Of a stretch of 64,000 nt of DNA, positions 1 to 12,735 are shown piece after piece. Origin of the DNA: Massilia arenae (GTDB lineage Bacteria > Pseudomonadota > Gammaproteobacteria > Burkholderiales > Burkholderiaceae_D). How positions within the stretch are numbered: the stretch's first letter is position 1; each line of letters starts with the position of its first letter. Made by a program: the position numbers and the translations under genes. The DNA is taken from assembly GCF_008014745.1 (NCBI RefSeq), contig NZ_VPFD01000004.1:309152-373151 (forward strand). Reading direction: 5' to 3'. The notes under the pieces were generated by a model. The model ran no database searches, was not told where the DNA came from, and worked only from the letters and a program-made list of their open reading frames with translations.

Positions 1-1563
1 GCGAGCCTTGCGATCGATGTTGATGACCAGGGCTTCGACGCTGTCGCCCACTTTCAGGTGGGTGCCGGCATCTTCCACGCGGTCACGTGCGATTTCCGAA
101 GCGCGCAGGTAGCCTTCGACTTCTTCGGAGAGAGCGATCACGGCGCCTTTTGGCTCAACCGATTTCACGGTGCCGGTGACCAGGGTGCCCTTGTCGTTCA
201 GCGAAGCGAAGTTGTTGAACGGATCGCCTTCCAGCTGCTTCACGCCCAGCGAAACACGCTCGCGCTCGACGTCGATTGCCAGAACGACTGCTTCCAGCTC
301 GTCGCCCTTCTTGAAGCGACGCACGGCTTCTTCGCCGGCTTCGGTCCACGACAGGTCCGACAGGTGGACCAGGCCATCGATATTGCCTGGCAGGCCGATG
401 AAGACGCCGAAGTCGGTGATCGACTTGATCGAACCCTTGACCTTGTCGCCCTTCTTGTGGGTCATGCCGAAGTCGTCCCATGGGTTCGCTTTGCATTGCT
501 TCATGCCCAGCGAGATACGGCGACGCTCTTCGTCGATTTCCAGGACCATGACTTCCACTTCGTCGCCCAGCTGGACAACTTTGTTTGGCGCCACGTTCTT
601 GTTGGTCCAGTCCATTTCCGACACGTGGACCAGGCCTTCGATGCCTTGTTCCACTTCGACGAACGCGCCGTAGTCGGTGAGGTTGGTGACTTTACCGAAC
701 AGGCGGGTGCCTTGTGGGTAACGACGCGACAGACCGGTCCATGGGTCATCGCCCAGTTGCTTCACGCCCAGCGAAACACGGTTCTTCTCTTGATCGTATT
801 TCAGGACTTTAGCGGTGATCTCTTGGCCAACCGACAGGACTTCCGACGGGTGACGCACGCGACGCCATGCCAGGTCGGTGATGTGCAGCAGGCCATCGAT
901 GCCGCCCAGGTCAACGAACGCACCGTAGTCGGTGATGTTCTTGACGACGCCGGTAACCACGGTGCCTTCTTTCAGGGTTTCCATCAGCTTCTGGCGCTCT
1001 TCGCCCATCGATGCTTCGATGACGGCGCGGCGCGACAGCACGACGTTGTTACGCTTGCGGTCCAGCTTGATGACCTTGAATTCGAGGGTCTTGCCTTCGA
1101 ATGGGGTGGTGTCCTTGACTGGACGGGTGTCAACCAGCGAACCCGGCAGGAAGGCGCGGATGCCGTTGGTCAGGACGGTCAGGCCGCCTTTGACTTTACC
1201 ATTGACGGTACCGGTGACGATTTCGCCCGATTCCATCGCTTTTTCCAGTGCCAGCCACGAAGCCAGACGCTTGGCTTTGTCGCGCGACAGGATGGTGTCG
1301 CCGAAACCGTTTTCCAGCGACTCGATAGCCACGGAAACGAAATCGCCGATTTGAACTTCCAGTTCGCCCTGGTCGTTCTTGAATTCTTCGACCGGGATGA
1401 AGGCTTCCGATTTCAGACCTGCGTTGACGATCACGAAGTTGTGATCCAGGCGCACGACTTCAGCCGAGATGACTTCGCCCGAACGCATGTCTTGACGTTG
1501 CAGCGATTCCTCGAAGAGGGCTGCGAAGCTTTCCATACCGGTATCTTGAGTTGCAGTAGACAT
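1..1563 (-). CDS. rpsA: 30S ribosomal protein S1, 3' part cut by window edge
   Basis: Ribosomal protein S1 binds mRNA on the 30S subunit and helps initiation on transcripts with weak ribosome-binding sites. The reverse strand reads as an open frame of 521 codons from ATG at 1563 (start [20 protein letters not shown]) off the left edge. It contains successive S1/OB-fold repeats with the typical ends [40 protein letters not shown] and [20 protein letters not shown]. The family is usually about 560 residues, so only the last few dozen are missing. It lies downstream of cmk on the same strand, the classical cmk-rpsA order, with a 314-base spacer carrying a repeat pair. The start codon has no strong Shine-Dalgarno sequence, as is common for rpsA. 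Confidence 0.97.
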   Translation of the reverse strand, partial: MSTATQDTGMESFAALFEESLQRQDMRSGEVISAEVVRLDHNFVIVNAGLKSEAFIPVEEFKNDQGELEVQIGDFVSVAIESLENGFGDTILSRDKAKRLASWLALEKAMESGEIVTGTVNGKVKGGLTVLTNGIRAFLPGSLVDTRPVKDTTPFEGKTLEFKVIKLDRKRNNVVLSRRAVIEASMGEERQKLMETLKEGTVVTGVVKNITDYGAFVDLGGIDGLLHITDLAWRRVRHPSEVLSVGQEITAKVLKYDQEKNRVSLGVKQLGDDPWTGLSRRYPQGTRLFGKVTNLTDYGAFVEVEQGIEGLVHVSEMDWTNKNVAPNKVVQLGDEVEVMVLEIDEERRRISLGMKQCKANPWDDFGMTHKKGDKVKGSIKSITDFGVFIGLPGNIDGLVHLSDLSWTEAGEEAVRRFKKGDELEAVVLAIDVERERVSLGVKQLEGDPFNNFASLNDKGTLVTGTVKSVEPKGAVIALSEEVEGYLRASEIARDRVEDAGTHLKVGDSVEALVINIDRKAR

Positions 1564-1685
1564 AAAAGTGGGATATTTCATGTTAACCAGCAGGCCGACA
1601 ATATGCGGACTGAACTGGGTTAGGGTTAAAACACGCCTGCAACATAAAAGCGCGTTGCAGACACCAAAGGACGGCGGCCGTAGCC

Positions 1686-1796
1686 GTCGTCCCCGCGAAG
1701 GCGGGGACCCAAGTTACTCAGCGCAGCCGCCACGGCGATGACTCGAGCCAACGGCGGCGTTACGGACTTGGATTCCCGCCTGCGCGGGAATGACGT
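1686..1796. repeat. Palindromic repeat pair (REP-like) in cmk-rpsA spacer
   Basis: Two inverted copies of a dispersed palindrome lie here. The first, 1686-1714, reads GTCGTCCCCGCGAAGGCGGG and continues to GACCCAAG. The second, about 1766-1796, is in opposite orientation and has diverged to ATTCCCGCCTGCGCGGGAAT. Each can fold into a GC-rich hairpin. The same unit recurs near 12.6, 17.9, 25.4 and 62.4 kb. The rest of the 1564-1877 spacer holds the rpsA leader; I see no gene in it. Confidence 0.85.
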
Positions 1797-1877
1797 TATG
1801 ACGCCAACGGCTTACGCCGAAAGCATCGAAACGCCATTCAAAGTCTTTAAAAACTCTTCTTGATTACTTTTGCCGGG

Positions 1878-2540
1878 CTACTTTTGCGAATACCAGGCCA
1901 TGACCTGTTCCACTGCCTGATCCACGCCCATTTCGGACGTGTCCAGCAGATGCGCATCGCTTGCCGGGGCTAGAGGGGCGACCGCGCGATTGGTGTCGCG
2001 CTCGTCTCTCGCCTGCAAATCTGCCAGGAGGTCGTTCATATTAGCAGAAAACCCTTTGTCAATCAATTGCTTATACCGGCGTTGCGCACGGGCCTCAACA
2101 CTTGCGGTCAAGAACACCTTCAGCTTGGCGGTGGGGAAGATCACGGTGCCCATATCGCGCCCGTCGGCCACCAGGCCCGGCGTCTGGCGAAAGCCCAGCT
2201 GCAGCCCGAACAGCGCCTGGCGCACGGTCGGCAGCGCCGCGATCTTCGACGCCATATTGCCCACCTCCTCGGCCCGGATCGCGTGCGTCACCTCTTCCTG
2301 CGCCAGGAAGATATGCTCGCCCTGGAAGCGCGCCGGCAGGTGCTCGGCCAGCTTGGCGATCGCGTGCTCGTCGCGCAGTTCGACCTCGCGCCGCAGCGCC
2401 TGCAGCGCCGTCAGGCGGTACAGCGCGCCCGAGTCGAGCAAATGAAAACTGAGGCGCTCGGCGACGCGGCTGGCGACCGTCCCCTTGCCGGATGCGGTGG
2501 GGCCGTCGATGGTGATGACTGGTACGTTCGAATTCGGCAT
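1878..2540 (-). CDS. cmk: Cytidylate kinase
   Basis: Phosphorylates CMP and dCMP to the diphosphates with ATP, in the cytosol. The 220-residue product has the expected length. It begins with the P-loop [13 protein letters not shown] (about residues 9-21), followed by the LDSGALYR stretch and the [20 protein letters not shown] segment typical of CMP kinases. The ATG at 2540 is preceded on its strand by AGGATCCGC, giving a usable ribosome-binding site. It sits 18 bases downstream of aroA and upstream of rpsA, so it belongs to the conserved gyrA-to-rpsA run. Confidence 0.97.
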   Translation of the reverse strand: MPNSNVPVITIDGPTASGKGTVASRVAERLSFHLLDSGALYRLTALQALRREVELRDEHAIAKLAEHLPARFQGEHIFLAQEEVTHAIRAEEVGNMASKIAALPTVRQALFGLQLGFRQTPGLVADGRDMGTVIFPTAKLKVFLTASVEARAQRRYKQLIDKGFSANMNDLLADLQARDERDTNRAVAPLAPASDAHLLDTSEMGVDQAVEQVMAWYSQK

Positions 2541-2558
2541 GCGGATCCTGGCAATCGG

Positions 2559-3890
2559 TTAGAACAACTCGTCGCGCGCGATGCCCGCGAACGCTTCAAA
2601 ATAATCGGGGAAGGTCTTGGCGACGCATTTCGGATCGTTGATGCGCATCGCGTTGCCGCGGCGCGCCTTGCCGTCCAGCGAAGCGAGCGAGAAGCACATC
2701 GCCATGCGGTGGTCGTCGTAGGTGTCGATCGTAGCCGGCTTCAGTTCTTCCGGCGGGGTGATGCGGATGTAGTCCGGCCCCTCCTCCACCTCGGCGCCAA
2801 CCTTGCGCAGCTCGGTGGCCATCGCCGCCAGGCGGTCGGTTTCCTTCACGCGCCAGCTGGCGATATTGCGCAGCGTGCTCGGGCCGTCGGCGTACAGCGC
2901 CGCCACCGCGATCGTCATCGCCGCATCCGGGATGTGGTTGAAGTCGGCGTCGATGGCCTTCAACACGCCATTCGAACGCGCTTCGATCCAGTTGTCGCCG
3001 CGGGTAATGATGGCGCCCATGCGCTCCAGCGCATCGGCGAAGCGCACGTCGCCCTGGATGCTGTGTTCGCCCACACCCTCCACCCGCACCGGACCGCCGG
3101 CGATCGCACCGGCCGCCAGGAAGTAGGACGCCGACGAGGCGTCGCCCTCGACGTGGATGGTGCCGGGACTTTGGTAGCGCTGGCCCGGATGCACGGTGAA
3201 CGAGGACCAGCCGTTCTGCTCGACCTCGACGCCGAAGCGGCGCATCAGGTTCAGGGTGATCTCGATATAGGGCTTCGAAATGAGTTCGCCGACGACGTCG
3301 ATCGCCACCGGATGGGTCTTGGCCATCAGCGGCGCCGACATCAGGAGCGCGGTCAGGAACTGGCTCGACACATTGCCGCGCACGGCGATGCGCTGCGGAT
3401 TGACGCGGCCGCGGCGGATGCGCAGCGGCGGGAAGCCCTGCTCGCCCGTGTACTCGATCTGGGCGCCGACTTCGTTCAGCGCGTCGACCAGGTCCCCAAT
3501 CGGACGTTCGTGCATGCGCGAGACGCCGTGCAGTGTATAGTCGCCGCCGATCACGGCCAGCGCGGCCGTCAGCGGACGGATCGCGGTGCCGGCATTGCCC
3601 ATGAACAGATCGGCCTCATGGTTCGGCAGCTCGCCGCCATTGCCGTGCACGACCACGGTGCGCTCGTCGACTTCGTCCCACTGGATGCCCAGCGAGCGCA
3701 GCGCGCCCAGCATCACCATGGTGTCGTCCGAGGCCAGCAGGTCATGGATCGTGGTCGTGCCCTCGGACAGCGCCGCCAGCAGCAGCGTGCGGTTCGAGAT
3801 GGACTTGGAACCCGGCAGCCGCACCGTGCCATGCGCATGCAGCACGGGCTCGAGGTCGATATGCTGCGGGTAGTGTTTTTGCTGCGTCAT
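2559..3890 (-). CDS. aroA: 3-phosphoshikimate 1-carboxyvinyltransferase (EPSP synthase)
   Basis: Transfers enolpyruvate from PEP to shikimate-3-phosphate, the sixth step of the shikimate pathway. The frame stays open far upstream, but the protein with family similarity starts at ATG 3890 ([20 protein letters not shown]) and is 443 residues, the normal length. The PEP/S3P-binding [15 protein letters not shown] lies near residues 27-41; [27 protein letters not shown] and the late [15 protein letters not shown] are also present. The start overlaps the end of tyrA by four bases, implying translational coupling. In pseudomonads tyrA and aroA are fused; here they are separate. Confidence 0.96.
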   Translation of the reverse strand: MTQQKHYPQHIDLEPVLHAHGTVRLPGSKSISNRTLLLAALSEGTTTIHDLLASDDTMVMLGALRSLGIQWDEVDERTVVVHGNGGELPNHEADLFMGNAGTAIRPLTAALAVIGGDYTLHGVSRMHERPIGDLVDALNEVGAQIEYTGEQGFPPLRIRRGRVNPQRIAVRGNVSSQFLTALLMSAPLMAKTHPVAIDVVGELISKPYIEITLNLMRRFGVEVEQNGWSSFTVHPGQRYQSPGTIHVEGDASSASYFLAAGAIAGGPVRVEGVGEHSIQGDVRFADALERMGAIITRGDNWIEARSNGVLKAIDADFNHIPDAAMTIAVAALYADGPSTLRNIASWRVKETDRLAAMATELRKVGAEVEEGPDYIRITPPEELKPATIDTYDDHRMAMCFSLASLDGKARRGNAMRINDPKCVAKTFPDYFEAFAGIARDELF

Positions 3891-4795
3891 GTGTTTTCCT
3901 GATTGGGCGAACGCCGTTCGGGCGAGCCGGCCTCGATGGCTTCTTGCCATTCGCGGCGGGCGCGCTGGGCGGTCGCGTAGATTCCTTGCAAACCGACGCC
4001 GTCTGCGGCCGCAAGCATGGCCCGCATCGACGTCAATTGTGCCAGATATGCATCCAGCTCGGTAAGCAGTGCGGCGCGGTTGGCCAGGCTGATGTCGCGC
4101 CACATCTCGGGCGACGAACCGGCGATGCGCGTGAAGTCGCGGAAGCCGCTGGCGGCGTACTGGAACAGCATGTCGGCATGCGGTTTGGCGGCGATGTCGT
4201 CCACCAGCGCATAGGCCAGCAGGTGCGGCAAATGGCTGACGGCGGCGAATACGCGGTCGTGGTCGGCCGGGCTGAGCGTGTGGATCACGGCGCCGCAGGC
4301 GCGCCAGGCGCCGGCGACTTTCTCGACGTCGTGCGCCGCATTCTCGGGCAGCGGCGTCAGCACGCACTTCTTGCCATGGTACAGGCCGGCCAGTGCGGCG
4401 TCGGGACCGTTCGATTCGCTGCCCGCGATCGGATGGCCCGGCACGAACTGGTGCACGCGGTCGCCCAGCACCGCACGGGCGGCCGCGACCACGTCGCACT
4501 TGGTGCTGCCGGCGTCGGTCACGACCGTCTGCGGCTCGAGGTGCGGCAGCAGCGCTGACAGGATGGCCCCGGTCTGGGCCACCGGGGCGGCCAGCAGCAC
4601 GAGATCCGCGCCGCGCAGCGCGTCGGCATAATCCTCGGTGATGCGGTCGACGATGCCCAGTTCCAGCGCACGCGCCAGTGCTTCCGGATGGCGGCCGATG
4701 CCGACCACCTCGCCCACCTGGCCGGCGTTCTTGAGCGCCAGCGCGAACGAGCCGCCGATCAGGCCGACGCCAACGATAACGACTTTACCGAGCAT
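3887..4795 (-). CDS. tyrA: Prephenate dehydrogenase
   Basis: NAD(P)-dependent oxidative decarboxylation of prephenate toward tyrosine. The 302-residue protein starts with the Rossmann motif [34 protein letters not shown] and [16 protein letters not shown] carry the conserved substrate-binding histidine region, and [20 protein letters not shown] carries the second conserved histidine segment. It starts directly after the hisC stop codon and overlaps aroA by four bases, so hisC-tyrA-aroA look co-translated. No ACT domain follows, so feedback control would need residues in the core. Confidence 0.95.
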   Translation of the reverse strand: MLGKVVIVGVGLIGGSFALALKNAGQVGEVVGIGRHPEALARALELGIVDRITEDYADALRGADLVLLAAPVAQTGAILSALLPHLEPQTVVTDAGSTKCDVVAAARAVLGDRVHQFVPGHPIAGSESNGPDAALAGLYHGKKCVLTPLPENAAHDVEKVAGAWRACGAVIHTLSPADHDRVFAAVSHLPHLLAYALVDDIAAKPHADMLFQYAASGFRDFTRIAGSSPEMWRDISLANRAALLTELDAYLAQLTSMRAMLAAADGVGLQGIYATAQRARREWQEAIEAGSPERRSPNQENT

Positions 4796-5899
4796 TCAGC
4801 TGAGGGATTTCTTGAGGGCTGCGATGAAGGCTGCATTCTCTTCGGGCAGGCCGATCGAGATGCGCAGCCACTGCGGCAGGCCATAGGCGCCGACCGGACG
4901 CACGATCACGCCCTGCTTCAGGAGCGCCGTGTTCACGCGGGCGCCGGCCTGATCGTCATCGCCCACCTTCACCAGCACGAAGTTGCCGAACGACGGCACG
5001 TACTGGAGTTTGAGCTCTTCGAAGGCAGCGATCATCTGCTTGTAGCCTTCGGCGTTGTTTTTTGCACCCTTTTCCAGGAAAGGCTTGTCGTTCAGCGCGG
5101 CGATCGCGGCGGCCTGCGCCAGCGAGTTGACGTTGAACGGCTGGCGGATGCGGTTCATCAGGTCCGTCACTTCCGGTTGCGCGATGGCGAAGCCCACGCG
5201 CAGGCCGGCCAGGCCGTAGGCCTTGGAGAAGGTGCGCGAGACGATCAGGTTCGGGTATTTGCGCACCCAGGCGCTCGACTCGAACTGGTGTTCCGGCGCC
5301 AGGTATTCGTTATAGGCTTCGTCGAGCACCACGACCACATTGGCCGGGACTTTTTGCAGGAAGGCTTCGACCTGTGCGGCCGGGATGAAGGTGCCGGTCG
5401 GGTTGTTCGGATTGGCGACATAGACCAGGCGCGTGTCCGCATCGATGGCGGCGGCCATCGCATCCAGGTCGTGGCCATAGTCCACGCTCGGGACCACGAT
5501 GGCGCGTCCGCCCACGCCCTGCGTGGCCAGCGCGTACACCGCGAACGAATACTGCGAATAGACCACCGCCTCACCCTTCTGCACGAAGGCGTGGGCGGCG
5601 ATCTCCAGGATGTCGTTGCTGCCGTTGCCCAGGGTGATCCACTCGAGCGGCACGTCGTAGCGCTGCGACAGCGCGGTCTTGAGTTCGAAGCCGTTGGCGT
5701 CCGGGTAGCGGCCGAGATCGGCGGCGGCTTCGAGCATCGCGGCGCGGCTCGATTCCGGCAGGCCGAACGGGTTCTCGTTGGAGGCCAGCTTGACGATGGT
5801 CGCTTCGTCGAGGCCGAACTCGCGGGCGACTTCGGCGATGGGTTTGCCGGCCTGGTAAGGGGCGATGGCGCGGACGTATTCTGGACCGAATTTCGACAT
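4796..5899 (-). CDS. hisC: Histidinol-phosphate aminotransferase (HisC family)
   Basis: PLP-dependent class I/II aminotransferase of 367 residues. The PLP-binding lysine is in SRTFSKAYGLAGLRVG; NPNNPTGTFIP and the DEAYNEY aspartate that contacts the pyridine nitrogen are present. The family converts imidazole-acetol phosphate to histidinol phosphate. Copies in the gyrA-serC-pheA-tyrA-aroA neighbourhood often act also as aromatic aminotransferases (the hisC2 position in pseudomonads), so its main role may be phenylalanine or tyrosine transamination; that is inference. It lies 21 bases after pheA. Confidence 0.93.
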   Translation of the reverse strand: MSKFGPEYVRAIAPYQAGKPIAEVAREFGLDEATIVKLASNENPFGLPESSRAAMLEAAADLGRYPDANGFELKTALSQRYDVPLEWITLGNGSNDILEIAAHAFVQKGEAVVYSQYSFAVYALATQGVGGRAIVVPSVDYGHDLDAMAAAIDADTRLVYVANPNNPTGTFIPAAQVEAFLQKVPANVVVVLDEAYNEYLAPEHQFESSAWVRKYPNLIVSRTFSKAYGLAGLRVGFAIAQPEVTDLMNRIRQPFNVNSLAQAAAIAALNDKPFLEKGAKNNAEGYKQMIAAFEELKLQYVPSFGNFVLVKVGDDDQAGARVNTALLKQGVIVRPVGAYGLPQWLRISIGLPEENAAFIAALKKSLS

Positions 5900-5920
5900 G
5901 GTGTCTCTCTCTATCTTTAA

Positions 5921-6991
5921 TTAAAGGCTTTGCGGGTAGGACCCGAGCACCTTGAAGAAGGCGGCGTTGTCCTTGAGTTCCGCGAGCGCGCGCGCGACCG
6001 CGGCGTCATGCACATGGCCCTCGATATCGACGTAGAAGTAGTACTCCCAGGTGCCGATGCGCGCCGGGCGCGATTCGAAGCGGGTCATCGACACGCCATG
6101 CTTTTCGAGCGGCGCCAGCAGGTTGTAGACGGCGCCGGCCTTGTTCGGCACGGCCAGCACGATGCCGGTGCGGTCCTTGCCCGACGGGCCGGTCTGCAGC
6201 TGGCCGATCACCACGAAGCGGGTGCGGTTGTGCGGGTCGTCCTGGATGTGGGCTTGCACCACGCCCAGCTGGTACTGCTCGCCCGCCATCTCGCTGGCGA
6301 TCGCGGCGACCGTCGGATCCTGGCTTGCCAGCACCGCCGCCTCGGCATTCGAGGCCACTGCGCGGCGCTCGACGTCAGGGTGGTGCAGGTTGAGCCAGAC
6401 CTGGCACTGGGCCAGCGCCTGCGAATGCGCGCAGACGACTTTGACGCCGTCCATCGAACCGGTCTTGGTCATCAGGCTATGGTGCACGGCGATCGATACC
6501 TCGCCGCTGATGATGGTGGTGGTGGCCAGCAGCAGGTCGAGCGAGCGGTTGATCGCGCCTTCCGACGAGTTCTCGACCGGGACCACGCCGAAATCGGCGG
6601 TGCCGGCCTCGGTGGCGCGGAACACCTCGTCGATCGACACGCAAGGCAGCGTGTGAATGGCCGTGCCGAACTGCTGGAACACGGCCTGCTCGCTGAAGGT
6701 GCCGCTCGGCCCGAGGTAGGCGACCGTCACGCGCTTCTCGAGCGCGCGGCAGGACGACATGATCTCGCGGAAGATCGTTTGCACGTCCTTGTCCTTGAGC
6801 GGACCGGGATTGCGGTCGGCGACGCCGCGCAGCACTTGCGCTTCGCGCTCGGGACGGAATACGGGGGCGTTGGTTTCGGCCTTGACGTGGCCGACCTCTT
6901 GCGCGACCTTGCCGCGCTCGCTCAACAGCGAGAGGATTTGCGCGTCGATCGCATCGATGCGTTCGCGCAGGGGTTTGAGTTTGTCTGTCAT
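5921..6991 (-). CDS. pheA: Bifunctional chorismate mutase / prephenate dehydratase (P-protein)
   Basis: Converts chorismate to prephenate and then phenylpyruvate for phenylalanine synthesis. The 356 residues are three domains. The first is an AroQ-type chorismate mutase at about 1-90 (LRERIDAIDAQILSLLSERG). The second is prephenate dehydratase from about 95 (VAYLGPSGTFSEQAVFQQFG), with TRFVVIGQ near its end. The third is a C-terminal ACT domain containing SMTRFESRPARIG, the phenylalanine-binding feedback site. No attenuator is visible upstream. It lies between serC and hisC on the same strand. Confidence 0.96.
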   Translation of the reverse strand: MTDKLKPLRERIDAIDAQILSLLSERGKVAQEVGHVKAETNAPVFRPEREAQVLRGVADRNPGPLKDKDVQTIFREIMSSCRALEKRVTVAYLGPSGTFSEQAVFQQFGTAIHTLPCVSIDEVFRATEAGTADFGVVPVENSSEGAINRSLDLLLATTTIISGEVSIAVHHSLMTKTGSMDGVKVVCAHSQALAQCQVWLNLHHPDVERRAVASNAEAAVLASQDPTVAAIASEMAGEQYQLGVVQAHIQDDPHNRTRFVVIGQLQTGPSGKDRTGIVLAVPNKAGAVYNLLAPLEKHGVSMTRFESRPARIGTWEYYFYVDIEGHVHDAAVARALAELKDNAAFFKVLGSYPQSL

Positions 6992-7043
6992 CGTTATGCT
7001 GTGTGGTCGATTGGTTCGCCTGACCGCTGCTGCACGCCTGAAA

Positions 7044-7061
7044 GCCCCGGCATGCCGGGGC
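7044..7061 (-). terminator. Hairpin downstream of serC
   Basis: A perfect palindrome, GCCCCGGCATGCCGGGGC, lies just past the serC stop and is followed on the minus strand by only three T residues. It may weakly terminate or pause transcription between serC and pheA, or protect the 3' end of the serC message. Confidence 0.45.
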
Positions 7062-7066
7062 GGGTC

Positions 7067-8152
7067 TCAACGACCGGCGAACTCGTTCAAATAATCGACG
7101 AGGGCCTGTACGCCCTCGATCGGCATCGCGTTGTAGATCGATGCCCGCATGCCGCCGACGGACTTGTGGCCCTTCAGTTGCAGCAGACCGCGCGCTTGTG
7201 CGCCGGTCAGGAATAACTGGTTCAGCGATTCGTCGCGCAGGTAGAACGGCACATTCATGCGCGAACGGAATTCGGGCGCCACGCGGTTGACGTAGAAATC
7301 GTCGCGGTCGAACGCCTCGTACAGCAGACGCGCCTTCTCGATATTACGTTGCTCCATGGCGGCCACGCCGCCATTCGCCTTGAGCCAGGCGAACACCAGC
7401 CCGGCGATATAGATCGAGTAGGTCGGCGGCGTGTTGTACAGCGAGTCGTGCTCGGCGCAGGTCTTCCAGTTGAAGGCCGACGGGCACTGCGGCGACGCGT
7501 AGTCGAGCAGGTCTTCGCGCACGATCACCAGGGTCAGGCCGGCCGGGCCGATATTCTTCTGGGCGCCGGCGAAGATCACGCCATATTTCGAGATATCGAT
7601 CTTGCGCGACAGGATGTGCGAGGACATGTCGGCCACGATCGGCACGTCGGAATTGATCTCTGGCGCGTCGGGGTATTCGACGCCGTCGATGGTCTCGTTG
7701 GTGCAGATGTGCAGATAGGCCGCGTCCTGCGACAGTTTCCAGGACTCGCGCGCCGGCACGCGGGCGAACCCTTCGGCCTCGCTCGATGCGGCGACGTTGA
7801 CGCGCGCATAGCGCGCCGCTTCCTTGATCGACTTGCCCGACCATGAACCGGTGTGGACGAAGTCGACCACCGGATCGTTGCGGCGGCCGGCCAGGTTGAG
7901 GGGAACGATGGCGTTTTGCCCAAGCCCTCCGCCCTGCTGGAACAGGATTTTATAGTTGGCCGGCACGTCCAGCAGCTCGCGCAGGTCGTCGAGCGCCTGG
8001 CGGTGGATGCTGCTGAACTCTGGACCGCGATGGCTCATCTCCATCACCGACATGCCGCTGCCATGCCAGTCGAGCATCTCGCTCGCTGCCTGCAGCAGCA
8101 CTTCTTTCGGAAGGACGGCGGGGCCGGCCGAGAAATTGAAGACGTGGGTCAT
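7067..8152 (-). CDS. serC: Phosphoserine aminotransferase
   Basis: Transaminates 3-phosphohydroxypyruvate to phosphoserine and also serves pyridoxal-phosphate synthesis. The 361-residue protein has the family start [18 protein letters not shown] and the PLP lysine in [30 protein letters not shown] is at the C terminus. It is part of the gyrA-DUF2059-serC-pheA run on the minus strand and starts 18 bases after the DUF2059 gene. Confidence 0.97.
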   Translation of the reverse strand: MTHVFNFSAGPAVLPKEVLLQAASEMLDWHGSGMSVMEMSHRGPEFSSIHRQALDDLRELLDVPANYKILFQQGGGLGQNAIVPLNLAGRRNDPVVDFVHTGSWSGKSIKEAARYARVNVAASSEAEGFARVPARESWKLSQDAAYLHICTNETIDGVEYPDAPEINSDVPIVADMSSHILSRKIDISKYGVIFAGAQKNIGPAGLTLVIVREDLLDYASPQCPSAFNWKTCAEHDSLYNTPPTYSIYIAGLVFAWLKANGGVAAMEQRNIEKARLLYEAFDRDDFYVNRVAPEFRSRMNVPFYLRDESLNQLFLTGAQARGLLQLKGHKSVGGMRASIYNAMPIEGVQALVDYLNEFAGR

Positions 8153-8170
8153 GCGGTCCTTTCCAAGATG

Positions 8171-8734
8171 TTATTTAGCCTGGGCGTTCTGCATCACTTC
8201 CAGCATCAGGCCGTTCAGGCGTGGCGCGACGATCTTCTGGCCGACCGCCATGCTTTCGGCGGCCAGGCGCGGCGACAGGGCCAGCATCTTCTGGCCCAGC
8301 GGGGTGCGGTAGAAAGCGCTCAGCTGTTTCAGTTCAGCCACCGAATAGTTGCGGGCGTACAGCGGGCCGATCTCGGCCATCATCTCGTCGATCAGCGCCG
8401 GATCGCGGAACATGCGGTTGACCGCTTCGGCGGCGCCCGGCAAGACCTGTTCGATCTTCTCCAGCGCGGCCTTCTTCTTCTCGTCGCTGGCGGTCGGATC
8501 GGCATTGATCACCGCCGTGACCTGGGCGCGCATCATCTGCGGCAGCGCCTTTTCCATCTCGTTGAACGAGGCGGTCATCATCTTGCGCACGTCCATCGCG
8601 TCCATCAATTCCTTGACGGCGGCGCGTTCCTGCTCGCTCCCCTGGGTGCTCGGGGCGGCAGTTTGCGCCAGGGCGAACGCAGGGGCGCCGGCGAAAACGG
8701 CGGCACAGGTCACGGCGAGGAGGATTTTTTTCAT
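8171..8734 (-). CDS. DUF2059 domain protein, secreted
   Basis: A 187-residue protein starting at ATG 8734 with a clear signal peptide (MKKILLAVTCAAVFAGAPAF, cleavage probably after ALA). The mature part matches DUF2059: an alpha-helical segment around VKELMDAMDVRKMM, then LYARNYSVAELKQLSAFYRT and GQKMLALSPRLAAE near the C terminus. The reading frame extends 54 codons further upstream, but that part has no signal sequence or similarity and approaches gyrA. The function of DUF2059 is unknown; the protein is probably periplasmic. It is inserted between gyrA and serC. Confidence 0.85.
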   Translation of the reverse strand: MKKILLAVTCAAVFAGAPAFALAQTAAPSTQGSEQERAAVKELMDAMDVRKMMTASFNEMEKALPQMMRAQVTAVINADPTASDEKKKAALEKIEQVLPGAAEAVNRMFRDPALIDEMMAEIGPLYARNYSVAELKQLSAFYRTPLGQKMLALSPRLAAESMAVGQKIVAPRLNGLMLEVMQNAQAK

Positions 8735-8816
8735 TGGTTTTCCAAGCGGGCGCAGACGCCCATCGAATTGAACGAAGGGTGCAAGCGCACGATCGACGCT
8801 TGCACCCGGGGCGCCA

Positions 8817-11432
<2,616 letters not shown>

Positions 11433-11820
11433 TGGGCGGGTCGACTGCTTTCAGGCGATGGTTATAAGTTGCAACGGACGATTCTACCATGCGACAGATA
11501 GCAGATGCTCAATTCCGACCGGTCCACTCTGGATGCTGGAAATCACGGGCGGGACGATGGAATGCGCACCAAATTTCCAGCATTGTCGTCCCCAGCCCGC
11601 TCCGCTTGAGAAAATGTTGCGGCGAAACAACGTCAAGCAATTAATGCTTGATGTTTGATTTGGGTGCAGTCGTGCGATTTTGGTGCATGTGGCAAAATGG
11701 ACAGGAAGTCAATTGCTTGTTTCACAATACGAAACAGACGGAGCGGCCGCCGTGTTAATCTTATGACCACACATGGGAGCCCGTTTGAATCGCTACGGAA
11801 TTAACCGAAAGGAAAAGAAT
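11433..11820. promoter_or_regulatory. Divergent gyrA-ompA intergenic region
   Basis: A non-coding 388-base stretch separates gyrA (leftward) from the ompA-like gene (rightward) and must hold both promoters. A 7-bp dyad TCAAGCA/TGCTTGA spans 11633-11651. Two direct repeats GATTTGGGTGCA (11657-11668) and GATTTTGGTGCA (11676-11687) are spaced 19 bp. I could not assign convincing -35/-10 pairs. Confidence 0.5.
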
Positions 11821-12528
11821 ATGAAGAAACTGATCACTGTTCTGCTCGCAGCGTCGGCCGCGATTGCGGGCGTCGCCTCCGCCCAAAGCGCCCCACCCTA
11901 CGCGCCACTGACCACCGACATCCAGGCCCGTACCCCGTACAGCGCCTATGTACAGGACGCTCGCGGCGTGATCGCGCGCAATCCTTTCGGCCTGTGCTGG
12001 CGCACTGGCTACTGGACCCCGGCCGATGCGGTCCCAGGCTGCGATGCGCCGCTGTGCGTCGAGCCAGAGAAACTCGAAAACGGCAAGTGCGTCGCTCCGC
12101 CGCCACCGGCAGCGCCGGCACCGGCTCCAGCACCTGCGCCAGTCGTGGCCGCACCAGTGCCGACCTCGGAAAAAGTCAGCTACTCGGCCGACGCCTTCTT
12201 CGACTTCGACAAGGCGATCCTGAAGCCAGCCGGCAAGTCCTCGCTGGATGAGCTGAGCGCCAAGCTGGGCGACATGAACCTGGAAGTCATCATCGCCGTC
12301 GGACACACCGACTCGATCGGCACCGATGCCTACAACCACAAGCTGTCGATCCGCCGCGCCGAAGCTGTCAAAGCCTACCTGAAAGGCAAAGGCATCGAAG
12401 ACACCCGCATCTACACCGAAGGCAAGGGCGAAAGCCAGCCAAAAGCGGACAACAAGACCGCCGAAGGCCGCGCCCAGAACCGTCGCGTGGAAATCGAAGT
12501 CGTCGGTACCCGTACCGTCAACAAATAA
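11821..12528 (+). CDS. OmpA family outer-membrane lipid-free protein, short form
   Basis: 235 residues starting at ATG 11821 after a good ribosome-binding site (ACCGAAAGGAAAAG). A signal peptide MKKLITVLLAASAAIAGVAS is followed by a short N-terminal region with four cysteines, then an alanine/proline linker ([17 protein letters not shown]). From about residue 120 comes an OmpA/MotB peptidoglycan-binding domain: FFDFDKAILKP, VGHTDSIGTDAYNHKLSIRR and GRAQNRRVEIEV carry the conserved Asp and Arg that hold diaminopimelate. There is no 8-strand barrel of full-length OmpA size, so it is a small wall-linking protein. Residues encoded upstream of 11821 in the same frame lack a signal peptide. Confidence 0.9.
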   Translation: MKKLITVLLAASAAIAGVASAQSAPPYAPLTTDIQARTPYSAYVQDARGVIARNPFGLCWRTGYWTPADAVPGCDAPLCVEPEKLENGKCVAPPPPAAPAPAPAPAPVVAAPVPTSEKVSYSADAFFDFDKAILKPAGKSSLDELSAKLGDMNLEVIIAVGHTDSIGTDAYNHKLSIRRAEAVKAYLKGKGIEDTRIYTEGKGESQPKADNKTAEGRAQNRRVEIEVVGTRTVNK

Positions 12529-12554
12529 TCGGCTCCAAGCCACTGTCGTAAGCC

Positions 12555-12692
12555 GTCGTCCCCGCGCAGGCGGGGACCCAAGTTTGCAAGCGTTTCGATA
12601 GCGCATGCAGTACTTGGGTCCCCGCCTTCGCGGGGACGACGTTTTTGCGCCGGAGACAAGTACATTTGGATCCCCGCCTGCGCGGGGACGAC
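12555..12692. repeat. Three palindromic repeats, composite REP-like element
   Basis: The first unit is 12555-12582 (GTCGTCCCCGCGCAGGCGGG then GACCCAAG). The second, inverted, is 12612-12642, and a third, inverted, is 12666-12692. The 30-base spacer between the first two (starting TTTGCAAGCGTTTCGATAGC) is nearly identical to the spacer of the pair at 25405-25492, so the whole composite, not just the hairpin, is repeated. It fills the ompA-ubiG spacer. Confidence 0.9.
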
Positions 12693-12735
12693 CTTCGCCT
12701 GCCGGCGGAGATCGATTTCCGCTATTATTCGAGCC

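Noticed and set aside
12555-12692. Possible CRISPR array at the clustered GTCCCCGC repeats.
   Set aside because: Only three units, in both orientations, with unequal spacers that recur at other loci; no cas genes.
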